DNA from: Morchella semilibera
Taxonomy: Eukaryota; Ascomycota; Pezizomycetes; Pezizales; Morchellaceae
Length of the DNA stretch: 64,000 nt
Direction: 5' to 3'
NCBI GenBank assembly: GCA_009192285.1
Contig: WBVU01000003.1
Coordinates: 4,185,973-4,249,972 of the forward strand
Shown here: piece after piece, positions 24,689-38,720 of the stretch
Position numbering within the stretch: the stretch's first letter is position 1
Layout: every line of letters begins with the position of its first letter
Notes under the pieces: generated by a model
Told to the model about the DNA's origin: nothing
Databases searched by the model: none
Seen by the model: only the letters and a program-made list of their open reading frames with translations
Translations under genes and position numbers: made by a program

Positions 24689-27600
24689 TCATGTTGAGAC
24701 TCTTCTTGGCCGTCTAGGTGCCCCATCTCACATCTTATAGGAATAGCTGTTATAACAGTACTCATATGATCATTTTCTATATATGGCCTAAGATACAAAC
24801 CCGGCCCGGCTACTATTATATTTCATATCAATTAAGATAGAAATGATTCCTTAACTATGTAAGCTAGGCTGATATCTCCACGGCGTATTTATGACCTTTC
24901 TAAAGCTAGATAACTCCGCAATCGCCGTTATCAAGCGTTTCTGGTTGGCGGGTGCTTTGTACTGCTACGAGACACGTGATCGCGGAGTACACGCCTAAAC
25001 TATTGTAAGAAAAAATACGTTCCACCAACTATCGCTTTCACAGATGTTCAAGACCCTAGTCCATGCCATTACTATAATCGGTAATCTTCCAATAAACAGC
25101 GAGTAATAAGCACATTGCAACCAGGAACTATTTCCAAAAGCGGCTATTATATAACGTCTAAGGTGGTCGCGAATTTAACAGGATTCATCCATAAGAGCGA
25201 TAATACCCCACTACGCTCCCATGGCAGGGGGGGTACAAGGTTTCTTGTCCAAACGTGGTGCTTTCCTGATATTTTGCACTCGCCTCGATTCCCTAGTACT
25301 ACATGCAGTACTTAGATCCTGACAATTGCAATCCCAAATAAGATATTCTAAATGACCAAAGAGTACTCTTGTATTGCGCGCACTGAACTGCACCGTACCT
25401 GGTAGTTTATTATTAACCCTAAACAAGAAAAGGAAATACTCCGCCGACATATAATATCAATTGCTCCAAGCTAACAATTCTCCTAGCTCCAGCCAGACCA
25501 CTAAAATAAACTTGTAGAAGTACAACTAATTTACGAACTATTGTGGAAACAGGAGCCTCAAAACAGGGTTCGAGTGGCTGATTTGGCCAATAGGGCCCCT
25601 CTGATACTTCTACAACAACTCTCCCACATCCTGTATACCCCAGGACTATAGTGGAAGAGCAATAAGGTACGTCATGTGGGACTGGTAGAGCGTTGGGCCA
25701 CTGTTATGTCTCAAAACGTTCAAAAGGGCGCTACAACGCCTGAGTGCAGCGCTCAAGTGATACGACATTTCTTCTCGAGTACGGGCTGCACTGTGGACAT
25801 GGCTACAGTAATTCCAGCCTGCTAGTATTTACTGCACTTCATGGTACAGTAAGATACAAAGGCAACTGACATGGCTCGGTGGTACTGCGAAACGGCGATC
25901 TTGTGATATGTTCCCCAAATAATATGTGCCGTCGTAGCAAAACCGCGATTCGTACAAGACCTCTCCCACATGCTCATGGCCGGATTAGGAAAACTAGGTT
26001 AGTTCCGCCTTGTCTCATGTCACGGTAACATACCCCCCCCCCCCCCGAGTCTATCAGGATTATTCCCGATTCCAGGTCGCGATGAGCTCCATGAACTTAT
26101 AATTCTTGAAAACTAGAAAGTAGGAATTAGTTGACCAATAATCTCATGGTCATGAATTCGAGAAAGAAATTAGGTTTAATTCACTCCCTCTGTTACCTAT
26201 GACATATTTCATTGTACCAAAGCAGCCGGACATATCGAATCCCCATACGACACCTGCTGCAACCACTATTCCTACTCAACCCTCTCTCTCTTTCAGGATC
26301 TCGGAGATAAGCAGCCTATCAATGCTCCTAGTAAACAATTGTCATTTAGCGGCACTTGCCTTAGTGCGGTGGGTGGATTATGCCCGATGGTCGATTTCCA
26401 ACCCCTTCTTTCCAAGGAATGATATGAGAAAGTATAATTACTGCTTCATTAGAGTGTTCCCAACCCTCTCGTGAACTTGGAAGTATAAGGATCTCTAGAG
26501 CTTGGATCTAAAAGTTTTAAAGAGCCATCTACGTGTAAGCTATTCAAAGTTAAATCTAACGAACGTAACATGGCCGGGATCGATCATACGTCACTCTAAG
26601 AGGGTCGGTGCATGTATATATATAATATATACGGCGGTTTTCTTTACACAAATCACAGGATGAAGGTACATGTAACATTTAGACGAACCAATGATACCGT
26701 TGAGTCTCGAAATAGGGCCGGAGCCCGGGCTCAATTTAAAAGAGCAGAGCAATAGGTGGTGGCAAGCCATAAAGCAACCAATCGGACAGCTTAGATTTGC
26801 CCTTTGAACCCGGGCTGTTCTTTTGAGAACTGACGGCAACTAGCCTTTCTATCAGACTCTTCGAGTTATGTGGATATTTTCCGGCCGGCCGAATTGATAC
26901 CACCCTTTGACATGCAAAGAAATTTGTCTTTCTTGCCCTCTGAGTGTTTACTGGAATCAATCCAATCACTGGATCAGCAGATTATTCTAGACAAGCCATT
27001 TAGCCAGCTCATCAAGATCTCAAGTTCTGTCTGGAGTTGTGCACTATATTTAACTCACGTACATACTTGGGGTGAAGTTAGGTACTGTCCCAATAGCGCT
27101 GGCAATCAATCATTCAATTAACCCCACCAGACTTGAGACCGTACAGAATCTCAACCACTAGCTAAACCCAAGATAAACTCACAGTCATTTTTACACCAAA
27201 GATAATCATGTCCCGCTCTAACTATCATGCAGATGATAATGATGGACTCATAGAAATAGTGAGGTTGAAGGTTGCTATCGCGAGAGACGATACTTAATTT
27301 CATACCAGAAAAAAACGATATTTTAACATTTATAGGTGTATAGGGCTTCAACCTTTCCATAGCTAGTTGTGCCGCGTTCTCGGAACATGAAACTCTTAAT
27401 TAATACCGAGGCAGTCATCACCAAAGTACTTACCCTCTTGACTCCTGCCGGTAGCCTACAACTATTCTCATCACGTCTAGGCCCTCTCAGTGAGCTCATA
27501 GACTCTATCAGATATATTCCTTTCTTGAATCAAAGAACAGTCATTTGTGCTTTTAGAACTCCATTTTTCTCAAACCCACCGATGGCGATCAATTTGTCCG

Positions 27601-30353
27601 AGAAACAATTTGATCCTCGTCAGGGGAGCATGGACAGATTTACAGTAGGCCTGCATGTATAGCAAACATCATTAGCTATAGCATTATCAGGCAAGCGGTT
27701 TATTCCTAAGTTATATCGTTCCATAAACTCAACGAACGGCCCAGCAGGAAAAAGAAGTGTACTTGATCATTCACCATGATCCGATTTTGTCCTCGAGCTC
27801 GGCATAAGTCCAAGTCTGTAAAAAAAAAGTGAAGAATCGAGCAATCCACGTCACAAACCCGTGCCTAGGGCTGAATTTGTTTGTATATCCAGTTTTGAGT
27901 ACTAGCCTGAGGTAATATCACATTTAGGCTTTACACCTCCAGTGTATATCCTAGGAGTACAATTGGCTATAGTACTTCTCAGCGGCGATTGGTAAAAAAG
28001 TAGAGCTGATCATGAGTGGGTGGTTACAAGGTTCTACAGCCAGCGTAAGACAGAGGTGCCTTTTAAGTGTGGTGCGGTAGCTCCCATTGATAAGTTCCAC
28101 CACTTCATTGAAAATCAGGGCAAGATATGGTAGTTCCTAGCCAGCTAGCTATAGGCCTGTGCGTGGGGGCCGGCGAGGCGTTCTTGTCAATTTTCAAGCT
28201 GACGCCGAGCGTTTATATTCTTACTTTTCAACAGCTGGTCCCTTTTCAATTAAAGACTAGGCTGAGGTAGTGATGGTTCTTTGCAGCGCCGTGATGCGTG
28301 GTCGCATGCATTCCCGGCCGACCTATGCAGCGTTGTCAACCTGTCATATGGTTGGCTGATAATTGGAATTCCAGTAGCCTACTACTAAGTAGATCTGACG
28401 GAGCACATTACAACCACTATTGTAATATTTATATGCAGATCCTGTGCATTTGTGCCCTCAAGACTATATACGGAGTCAAAAGTCGACCAATCTTAATTCT
28501 CCTCGACTTTTCTAATTAATATTGATTGATTGATCGACCTCGAGTCCAGGCATGACATTCCGCGATACACTGCGTTTTTTTCTTTAATTCCCTCTTCTCC
28601 CAAGCACCGAAATCGGTGACGTGACCCCTCAATAAGGTTTTGTATATTTCAAGGCATGCAGACAGAAACCCGGGCAATGATAATAATGAGGGAAAATACT
28701 ACACTATAGTTCAACACAACTAAGCGCCACAACATTAGCTAAAATTCCCGGCTGACCCTAGATCATCCCTGGCCTGGAAACCCCGCGGCCGGAACACTAT
28801 TGTTTAATATAACTCGGGTAGTAGGGATCTTGGTCAAAGCAGGCGCTCTCGCGATATTTTTCGGATTCCTATATATTTACTTCTCCATCCCTCCGCCCGA
28901 CCACGGGGCACACATTGTACGTCCGTACACGAAACAAGGCCCCCACCGTCTTTGTCCTCGTGGCGTGGATTAATCGACGACATCCCCACAGCCCAAATGA
29001 TACTCCCTCCAAAAACAAGGGTCTCCATAAACTCCGAAACCCGATCTACCTCTGTGCACTCCGCAACCAACGAGTTGCACCGAAAGAATTTTGTCTTTCA
29101 CAGCACTCTGACTGCAGATCCCCCGCTCTTGGCTCAAGGAACCTTGATCATGGCTGATCTGGGGAGCATATTGATGAGAGATTATTGCACACAGCTTCCA
29201 TGGTCAAAGCCGCTACTCAGCTGAGTTCTTCATTAATTACAAAATCGCCAGCTTGGTTAGAACGTACGTAGTTTAAATCTTCTCAAGCGTGTCAGACGGT
29301 ATGTACTCACAATGGCACAAGACTTGATGGAGACGCCTTATCAGCGCATGTCAATTGGGCGTATATAGCTAGTCGCTGGCCGAGGCCGAGTACGTACTGC
29401 AGTTCCGCTCCATAGAAAGGCCGGGGCTGTCCCCGTACCATTGGCACCTCCTTTCCTGTACGCTAGTTAGCGAATATACAGTCAGGTTCTCGATCAATTG
29501 ACCCCTACTCTCCATCAGCGGCCAGCTCACTATATACAGACCCTACTATTCCCCCGCACAGTTGTAGCGCCGGACTCTTGTATATGAACCCAGGAAACGA
29601 CTCGTTTCTCTGCAAAGGGGGTTTAGAGGAACACAGCAAATGACTCGCCCCCAAGCTACCTCTTGTTGGAAGGCTGAGGTTTTGAGATCTACAGCTATAT
29701 AGCTAGCTCTTGTAGTGTTGGGTGGACATGTTGGTATAATCCCGTCCAACTTCGCGCTTTTTACTTACATTACCGCCAGTCCGTATAAAAAAAAAATATC
29801 AGACTGATTTTGAGACCAAGGTATGATTTGAGCATAATATGCGTTTTAGATGCAGAATCACCATCAGTCTTCGCGAAAACCCTGATATTTTGCCGCCTAT
29901 TCAGATCCCAATCAGGCCCAACTAGAGGTCCTTTTGGAGCGAACCATCCACGGAGACAAAAAACCTCAGCGGGAACGAGGGTTAGGGTTGGGGACTTGGA
30001 GATATCTCCTACTACACCTTCACCTACACACCTTCATCTCTACCGCCACGGCTCCATCTCTACGGCTTCATCTACACCCTTTCACAATCAACCATCACCG
30101 CCACCATCAGGATATGAGCTAATCGATGAATTAAGCAGTGAATCCAGCGAATCCAGCTCCCAACCAAGCAGCACCCAGCCAAGCAGCAAACCAAGCAGGC
30201 GCGGCAGGCAGGCAGGCAGGTAAACGGCCGCAGTAAAGACTTGTAGATAAATGTACATATATATCCAAGTCCAATCAGGAGATAAATAAAAATTTAATCT
30301 GTGAAGTTTACCTGTGCAGAATAAGTGCGAATATATACTGGCCTACCTGTACC

Positions 30354-30699
30354 TGCGCATATGGAGCGGTAAACGTGCCAAAAGTACATGTAGTTTCACC
30401 AACGGTGGCAAATCATTTACCACCAGTTGTATAAGCACTGAAGTCCAGTCCTTGTTCCAGCATAAATGCTGACTTTCCGTCCCTATCCTGCACCATCATT
30501 AATACCAACAGTCCCACACCGGTGGTAAAATACCCGCCACAAGTAGTAAAATTCTCACCGGTAGACAATGTTCATATATCCTGGCATTATATAGCCAAAA
30601 GGTCTGTGCTATTATCCATTTTAAGGTATAAATGCTGGTATTATTTTCACCACCGTTGGTAAAATCACTTTTGACACGTTTACTGCACCATATGCGCAT
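30354..30699. mobile_element. MITE, 346 bp, terminal inverted repeats of about 60 bp
   Basis: The left end tgcgcatatggagcggtaaa pairs with the complement of the right end (tttactgcaccatatgcgca). The match continues through acgtg, caaaagt and accaacggtgg. No ORF. The TACATGTA octamer at 30385 lies in the left arm and interrupts the match, so it may be a later change. Confidence 0.75.
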
Positions 30700-32715
30700 T
30701 TGGATTTTTCAGCAAGTAAAATCATTATACAAGACTTCTCGCATAATATCATACAATAAAAATACCGGACTGAGCCAAAAGTTAGCTCCAACGTACGAGG
30801 CATGATAAAAGTATCACACGAGACGCCAAACCAACCGCGGCCGCATATCCTGTTTAGCTAAACCATATAAAATATGTGGACTGGCGGCTATGTACAAAAA
30901 CAGCAAATTAAATCCAACCACTAATCACATTTAGACCTGAAGATATAAGAAATTAACAGACAGAAATCTTTGTTACCACACTCCATCCGCTCCACTTGTA
31001 GTCAACGTGCAGCAGAAACGGGCGTAAAAAAACAAAAAAGGGCCGCCGAAATCAAAGTAATGATCACTGCTCCCATCGTTTAGACAATTGTTATCTCTAC
31101 CTACTTTACACCACAATCCGCCCCTACAAAAAACCTCAGCCGCAATTAACAGATACCACGACTCCCGTCGAGGCGATAATTAACCTCGTTAATCACGCTA
31201 TAGTCCTTAGATCGAAGCACCCCCTCTTCCGCGAGTAATGACCAGAAGCCTTCAAACCCCCACTCCCATGTGGGCCTGGAAAGCTGCTAGCTAGTTACCG
31301 CTCAACTGCGATTCTCTGTATTCATCTACCCAGAGGTTATTCCTGCATGCCACGGCTCTACATTAGCTAGTCGAGTGCTCAAGCGAAGCTTACAATCAAA
31401 ACGGCGGTGTACACACTTAGCTGGTACTGTTTAGGGCCTATATATGGTATTAACTGCCACTAAGCCAAGAAAAAGCACCTCCAAACCAAACACCACCACC
31501 GCCCAACCAGCAGAGCCTCCAACCCAGCCCCGCGCCAGACGCCCCCGCGCCAGCGCCTGTGCAACGCTACTCCACCCTCTCTCCCTCCAGCCCGCATCCC
31601 CGGCCACCACCACCAGAGCCAATTGCCGCCGTCGGACTGTCCTGAGCTGTATGCACGATCGACCACGTATGGTGTATGGTGTATGGTGTGGGGTTACGTA
31701 AGTGGCCCATCGGACAGTCATGGGGCATCACTCACTTTCGGCAGTGCCTTTGTACCAAGATCGGTGTCTTTTTTTGGCGCATGCTGGACGGACTGCGGTA
31801 GATATGTATCCCAGTTGTCGAGGTACTTTGCACAGATACGTACATGGGCGGATAAGGAAGGGTACACCATGTAGGCCGGTCCTCCGGGCTGGATTATGCA
31901 GTAAGTAGCAGTACCACCTGCACCCCAAAGTGGCAAGGCACCGCTGGAGATACACTGCAATCTATACAGACCGAACCGCGCGCGCACAACAGCTGTATCC
32001 GGGACACGGGCTCTGGTGTAGGTACGTCCGGGTGTAGTGTATACCTGTTCCAATCGGTACATACATAGAGTACTTATCCACCAAGAGTTAGGCCCCCCAT
32101 CCCACCCCAGCCGGCCGGCCGCGGTTAACCCCTACAAGCACAAGTAGCCACCCATACCATGGTGCATCACAGGCCATCACTCGATACATCCCACACACAA
32201 GAAATCTAGTCAGACCCAAATCCATTTATTTCATATCAATAGCCCAGCCGGGCCCTCAATGCATGCATACCGCCACTAATAATACACCGCACGCTCCCTG
32301 TCCCCCCCGCATCTTCATCATCATCAATCATACCACCACACACACCGCTCCCCTCCCCAAAAAAAACCCACCGCTGCAGAAAACAAACAGACAAGAAAGA
32401 CTCAAGACCGCGCGCATGAACGAGAACAAAAAGCCGACCAGACCCGAGTTCAATACCACTGTAGAGGAGAAAAAAAAAGAGACAGAAATAAAAGACGCGC
32501 GGGGTGAGTATGGAAAAAAAAATGAAAGAGACAAAAAAACTGAAGGAGACGACAATATAAGGGGGGTGGCTTGCAAACCACAACACACACAAAAAAAAAA
32601 AGGAGAAGAAAAATGAAAGACCAGAAGACCAGCCTACACCACAAAAGTAAAAGTAAAGTTTAAACGGAAGAAAAAAAAAAAACACAGTCCAAATCACGAG
32701 AGAGAAGCATCAGCT

Positions 32716-35068
32716 CTATCTCCCCGCCTCTGCGCCCACAACATCTCTATACTTCCCCGCCAACCCTGGCCACCACTCCCGTCCCCTCTCCAGCACCTCC
32801 AGCACCAAGTCCACCTCCCCGCGCCCACTGCGCCCCTCCCTGCACCCCAGAGCCAACATGCGTCCCGCCACAAACAGCACGCTAAACAAGAACGGGTTCG
32901 CCAGCGCCCCGCTCTCCTCCGTCGCGCAATTGACCAGCATCTTCAGCCCCGCCATGATGTTTCCAACGGCTGCCTGAGCGGCCTCGGAGCCCGGCTCGTG
33001 CAGCAAGATCGTGCACACGTGAAGTAGGAAGTTGAGCTGCGCGACGTGCGTGAGCTCGCTGCCGGGGAGGTTCGCGATGGAGCGGTATTGCCGTGGAAGT
33101 GACAGCCGGAAGCGCGCGAGTGTTGTTTCGAGGGTGTCGAACGTGTTGCGGGTGGCGGGGTGGGGTGAGTGCGTGTGCGCGATGATGTGTCCGAGGAGAA
33201 CGCAGAGCTTGCGGATGTAGTGGTAGGGACTGCGTTGGGGAGCAGAGGAAGCTGTAGGTGTGATGAGGTCTGAGAGCTGGTGTGCAAAGGGCTCAATCAC
33301 GATATGCGACATTTTCTAAAAAGAAAAAAAAAAAGCCCCAGTCAGTCAATCAGGAAAAAAAAAAAAAGAAAAGAGAATGAAAAAAGAAAAAAAAAAACAT
33401 ACCTCAATCTCGCCACTCTGAAACACAGCCTCATCCACCGGAAAGTTGACACAAAACGCCCTCTCATCGACGACCGTCGGCCACCCTGGCGCCCACGAAA
33501 TAAGCCTATCCAGGACGAAAACCGCCCACACCGTCCTGCGCCTCTCCTCCAGCTCCTGCTCGCTCTTGGCCAGCGGACCCACGCCTGCGCGCCCACTGCG
33601 CCGCGGTGAGTCAATCTCGTGCAGCCCGAGCGGTGTGCACATGCGGTACGCCTTTGCCAAAAAGACCCAGAGCTCGGCCATCTCCGCGGTGACGAGGCAG
33701 TACAGACAGATGTACACTGCCGCCTGCACATTCAGGAGATCAAAGCTACCCCTCTTTACGTTCTCGTCAAAGCCTCTCTTTGCCGCGGCTGCCCAGGGCG
33801 CAGATCGCGACGTGATGGAGGGATCAGGGGAGATGTGCGCGGCGAGCGATGCGAGAATGTAAGACAGTGGGTTAGGTCGCGAAAGAGGACCATTGGCGGC
33901 GATGTCGGACGTGATTGCAGATCGGTACAAACACGGCAAGAACGGGTGAATCTGCTCAAAGAAGGTTTCCACAAGCTCTGCCAGAAGTACCGGGGGAGGA
34001 AGGTCCACGTCTGCGATGTCGCTCTCGGGAAGCCCGGGCTCCGGCCATGCCGTGTCACATTCGCTGGTAAACGGCGACGCCTGCAGGAAACGCGCTGTGA
34101 AGAGGTTGGCCGACGAGATCGGAGCCTCGGTTGAGCGCGGACGCTTGGCGGGTGGCTCATGAGAGTGCCTCTGGTTTCCATTTGTTGCTGGCTGCGCGCT
34201 CGGGCTGGGACTGGGGCGCGTTGCCGGTGGAGAGGACGAGCCGTGGTTGATGGCTGTGAAGGTGGTTTGGGACGAGTTGGGCGCGTTGAGCAACGGCGGG
34301 GTTGAGGGCGGTTGTGCGGTGCGCGGAGAGGGCCCGTGGATAACCAACGGGTGCGCCTCCTCTATATTCGTGTTTACGGCAGGCGGTACGGGCCATCGGT
34401 TCGAGTTCGAGCTCTGGGTTGTACTATTGTTTGTTTCTAATTCCCGATGTTAGACACACACACACACACACACATTCCCTCTCCTCCACACCAACACAAA
34501 TTTCCAAAGAGATACTTACTACTAGCATGGAGTGACGATGAGGACGAGTGAATCTTTGTCACGGTCGACAGGCCCCCCGTAGAGTACACACACCGTCTCT
34601 CGAGCCTGTCGCAGGCACTACACGTAGGTTTCCCGCCCTACAATCATTGACATTAGCACAATTCGACCCTACACAGCTAACCCACATCATGGAGAATCAC
34701 GCGCGACTCACATCACACTTGCGCTTCCTGGAGCGACACGACAGACACGCCTGGTTTCTCTCGAGAACCTTCTTTGTCTGCGGAGTCGCCGCGGCGGCGG
34801 CGGCGGCGGCGGCGGCGGCAGTGGTAGTAGTGGTGGCGGTGGTGGTGGTGGCGGCATTATTAGTATTGGCAGATGAGGTGGTTGCGTTAGCGGCCACCGA
34901 CGAAACGCTCGATGCTGTGGGCGACGAAGATGAGGAAATTGTCGTTGTCGATGTGGATGATGCGGTCTCGAGGGGGCGCTTGGCGGGGATCGAGGAAGCC
35001 GTCGGAGTACTGTTGACGGCTATGGAATTTAGTATCGGAGGAGGAGGAGATGACGTGCTGGCTGCCAT
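32716..35068 (-). CDS. Zn2Cys6 fungal transcription factor, 702 aa
   Basis: DNA-binding nuclear regulator. Four exons: 34712-35068, 34520-34637, 33403-34436, 32716-33315; GT-AG introns of 74, 83 and 87 nt, and all phases agree (703 codons with stop). Start is the first ATG (MAASTSSPPPP). The Zn2Cys6 cluster is split by intron 1 and reads CLSCRSRKRKC then CSACDRLERRC (CX2CX6CX6CX2CX6C), residues about 110-140. Before it lies a Ser/Thr-rich region with 11 consecutive Ala; after it a Pro/Ser linker with a basic patch (PPAKRPR). From about residue 270 there is a fungal-specific transcription factor domain (middle homology region): FFEQIHPFLPCLYR, YRMCTPLGLHEID, RRRTVWAVFVLDRLIS and the C-terminal helices. 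The 5' flank is TA- and CT-rich. Target genes cannot be told from sequence, and no biosynthetic cluster adjoins it. Confidence 0.92.
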
Positions 35069-38000
35069 GGTTGATATATAAAAAAGAAAAATTATATATA
35101 ATATATATATATAAAGAGCAATCAAGCAGATGAGATTGCAATCAATAGAGGGTGTGTGGGGGAGGGGAGACCGATAATGGTAATGATCGGTGTGCGTGTT
35201 ATATATATATATATATATATATATAACACAACTAGCCCAAGTCTCAATGTATGTTAATGTGTAGAATAACGGACACCACTGTATTGTGAACGTGTATCAA
35301 TAGGTAGTAAAAGTAGTAGTAGTAGTAGGTTGTGGTAACGGTGTGTGTGTGTTGTTGATAAAATAAGGTGGTTAGATTTGAAGAGAGCCTGTTACTTTAT
35401 GACACGGAGCGAGTGAGCAATGTGCATGAGATCGGACAATGGATAAGGGGGAAGACGTGATGGGATCGTGTTGTGAGAGCGTGATAACGTGTACGGGTGG
35501 GTGGATTTCCCTCCCCGGTGCGTGCGTAGTAATAATAATAATAAGACGGGGGGGGGTGGGGGATATTGAGATGTGTGTGGGTTGACTTGTGGGAACAGAC
35601 AACAACCGCAATGACACGCTAAGAAACGGGCAGAACGGTCACCGACACCGAGGGGGGGGAATCAGAACGGGGTGTGTGTGGGTGGGGGGGGGAAGATCAC
35701 GATAGATCGGGGGAAGATGTAGGAGGCTATGAGAAGGGGGGGTGTGGGGGGGGGGGGGAGATGGAGATTATATATATACCTTTTACGCAACGAGGCGAGA
35801 GAGAAAGAGAGAGAGAGGGAGAGATCAGAGAAGAGAGAAGAGAGAGAGTGGAGAGAGAGAGAGTGTGGACGCAAATAAGTAAAAAAAAAAAAAAATAATA
35901 GTGGAGACGCTGAAGAGGGGGGGGGGGGGGTTGGATGAAGAGTAGAGAGGAAGGAGGAAGGGAGAGAGAAGGAGAGAAAGAAAGAAAGAAAGAAGAAGAA
36001 GAAGGGGAGAGCGACAGAGAAATAGAAGGGGGGAGGGGATGGGGATGGGGAGGGGAGGGGAGAGGGAGAGTGAGTGAGTGAGTGAGTGAGTGAGTGGTGG
36101 TGGCAGAGGACGCACACGTAGAATGGGCGAAGACACACCCAAAACGAGCGGGGGGGGCGGAAAAAGAGCGGCCGGGCGTGGGTTGGGTGGGCGTGCCATT
36201 TTCCAAAGGGCGGAGCAGCTAAGCCAAGCTGACCATAGAGGAGATGCATGTGCGGCGAAGCCGTAGACCAACTTGGTAAGGCGCGTACTGTTACTGGGGG
36301 GGGAGGGGGGGTTGTGGGTGGGTGAGGGTGGGACGGACGGTAAAAGAAAAGAAAAAAATAAAAAAAATAAAAAATAAAAAATAAAAAATAAAAAACAACA
36401 GCAACGTGAATTCGAACGGGGGCGGGTATGGAATAAATAAATATGGGGGGGGGGGGGGAAAGCTACATGTCGAGACTGCTGTAATAATAAGAAAAGAGAA
36501 TTAATAACATACATGTAAAAGGTATGTATCTGTAGCCTTGAACGAGAGTAGAGAATGTAACAACTGCTACATGTATCGTCGTCGGTCAACAGTTATTGCC
36601 TCATGGGCGCTTTCAAAGGTGCTCCTCCTCCCTCCTCCTCCACTTGTTACTCGTCATCCATCACCATCATCATAATCGTCATCATCATCATCACTATGTA
36701 TTATTCTATTCTGCGTCTCTCTTTCCTCATTCTCTAATTCTAGGTATATGTATACATGAAGTATATATATACATGTATATATATATATATATCCCTCCAG
36801 CGTTCTTTCTATATGTGGGTACATGAGAGTATTGAATACACAACACCTACTCATTCTATGGGTTTTACTCCACCACCACCACCATCATCACCACCACCCC
36901 GCTTCAACCAAGTAACACGCAACTCCAGATGCGGCGTCCACAAGGGCCACTTTTAATTTTGCGCGCAGAAGAAACACGAGGACCAACAGCGTTGAGCGAG
37001 TGAGTGAGTGAGTTCTCCAACCAACCCAACATCCCCCATCTCTCTACTCTCTCTCTCCTCTCCCTCTCTCTCCACCACCACTCCCCACCACCAAACCCAG
37101 CCATCCCCCCCTCCCCCCAGGAACAAACAAACAAAAATGATGTACCTACATCTTACCTACCACAAAATAACCGCACATCATGAAACTGGCGCCCACTTCC
37201 CTTCCCTTCTTCCCTTCCCTTCCCTTCCCTTCTTCCCCTTCCTCCCTCCCCTTCCCACCCCTTCCCACCCACCCACACCCACACCCACCCATACACACAC
37301 ACACACACACACCCATTATTAGAACACCCCCCCCCCCCCCAATCCCCTCCTCCACTCCCACTCCTCCCTCTCCTCGGCGCCACCGCCGCGCCCCCCGGCG
37401 GGTTCCCTTCCCTTCCCTTCCCTCTCCTCTCCCCCTTCATGCATCACGCTCCACTCCTCTCCACTCCTCTCCTTGGTAACTATTGCCGCGGCCGCAAGTC
37501 ATAGCCGAGAACAGCTTCTCCCTTCCCTTCCCTTTCCCCCCTTCGATCATCATCATCCATTCATCCATAGGCAGACAGCAAGCACATGATTCCCTTGCCA
37601 AGCCCGCTAGCCGAGCTGCACACGATCCCGGCGGCCCCCCTTCGCTTCTTCTTCTTCTCTTGTTCACTTCTTGTCTTCTCCCTCCCCTCCCTTCTCTCCA
37701 CTCTCTCCACTCTCCCCCCCCTTTCTCTCCACTCCTCTACTCCAACCAAATACACACGCTGACAGACAGACAGACAGACAACAACAACAACAACAACAAC
37801 GCCATACAGACAAGACAGGGCGCGCACAGCATAGAGGCACAGCAGGGCCGCAGAGCACAGTCTGATTCCCGCCCCCCCCTTCCCCCTCCCCTCCTCTCCT
37901 CTCCCATGTATGGCTGGCTGTAAGTACTTCATGTAATGCACGTAGAGCAGCAGCAGAGTACACATATAGATAAAAAGAGTAGAGAGTACATCATATACGT

Positions 38001-38720
38001 GAACCAAACAAAATAAAAAATAAAATAAAAAAATTACAATCCTCACGCCCGCGGGAGATCGACACGTTGCTCCAGGCCCGAGTCCCCATTCGACACCACA
38101 CTGAGTGAAGAGAACTCGCTCGGTCTAGATCATCATCATCCATCATGCATGTCAGAGACGCCGGTTTGCGAACCGGACCGGACATGCCTACTCTACCATG
38201 CCCTGAGTGCCCACTCGCCCACTTGCCCACCTGCCCACGAGCGAGTGAAGCCGGCCGACCAGGCTGAGATGCTGCCGATAGCTGCCGTTCTATTTACTTC
38301 TTGTGTACTTCTCTGCGTGACGGTGCTACGTACATCATACATACCTGTACATACACACATAAGAAGTAAGTAGAGTACATACACGTGCACTGGCAGCGTC
38401 CGAGACAGCTAGCTGGCGTCCCCTCCCATATCACCCCGTGCCGACCGGCCCGCCCCCAAGTCCGCGTCCCTCTGCGCGTGAATGAGTGAATAACTGACCA
38501 CCTACCCACTCGGCGGGCGTGGGAGGTGGGGTGCCGGTATAGCTGTCGCCGGCGTCCTGGCTCTTCCACTATGCTATATAGCGGGTCCGTTCTAGCTCCC
38601 CAAGCTAGGTAGGCACATACACACACATCCACATTTCTCTCCATCCATCCACTTCTCCAACCGCAAGCCATCTACATACCTTCCAAGTACCACCACACAC
38701 AACCCATCTCTCACGCCCCA
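35069..38720. promoter_or_regulatory. Extreme low-complexity divergent intergenic region
   Basis: It separates the minus-strand transcription factor from plus-strand genes. From about 35640 to 36110 the plus strand is purine-rich (GA and G runs, GAGT x7 near 36070-36097). From about 37020 to 37740 it is pyrimidine-rich (CT, TTCCC repeats). On each gene's own sense strand both tracts are therefore CT-rich, as is common just upstream of fungal transcription starts. Other arrays: (TA)n at 35201-35225, A-rich TAAAAA repeats at 36350-36393, CA repeats at 37290-37312, GACA then CAA repeats at 37763-37802, and several G or C runs over 10. Long frames here are composition artefacts. Confidence 0.6.

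Larger units (their letters stand above)
21800..32715. other. Eleven-kilobase gene-free stretch
   Basis: I see no convincing gene. ORFs are short, overlapping and of random composition. Contents: palindromic family 1 copy C (24561-24688), a cluster of short CTCGAG palindromes (22975-23170), a C14 run (26033-26046), a 346-bp MITE (30354-30699), a low-complexity plus-strand ORF at 29810-30223 (Ser/Pro-rich tail, not called), and purine-rich sequence at 32380-32690 that is the 3' flank of the transcription factor gene. Confidence 0.5.

Noticed and set aside
29810-30223. Ser/Pro-rich 137-aa ORF
   Set aside because: Tail is built from CAGC/AGGC and CCATC simple repeats; the first half has no protein-like pattern.
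32236-32697. Phe/Leu-rich minus-strand ORF after the transcription factor
   Set aside because: It is the T-rich 3' flank of the gene; runs of FFFF come from poly-T tracts.
35662-37923. Long Ser/Pro/Leu or Gly-rich ORFs in the low-complexity block
   Set aside because: They are translations of CT, GA and C/G microsatellites and occur on both strands at once.
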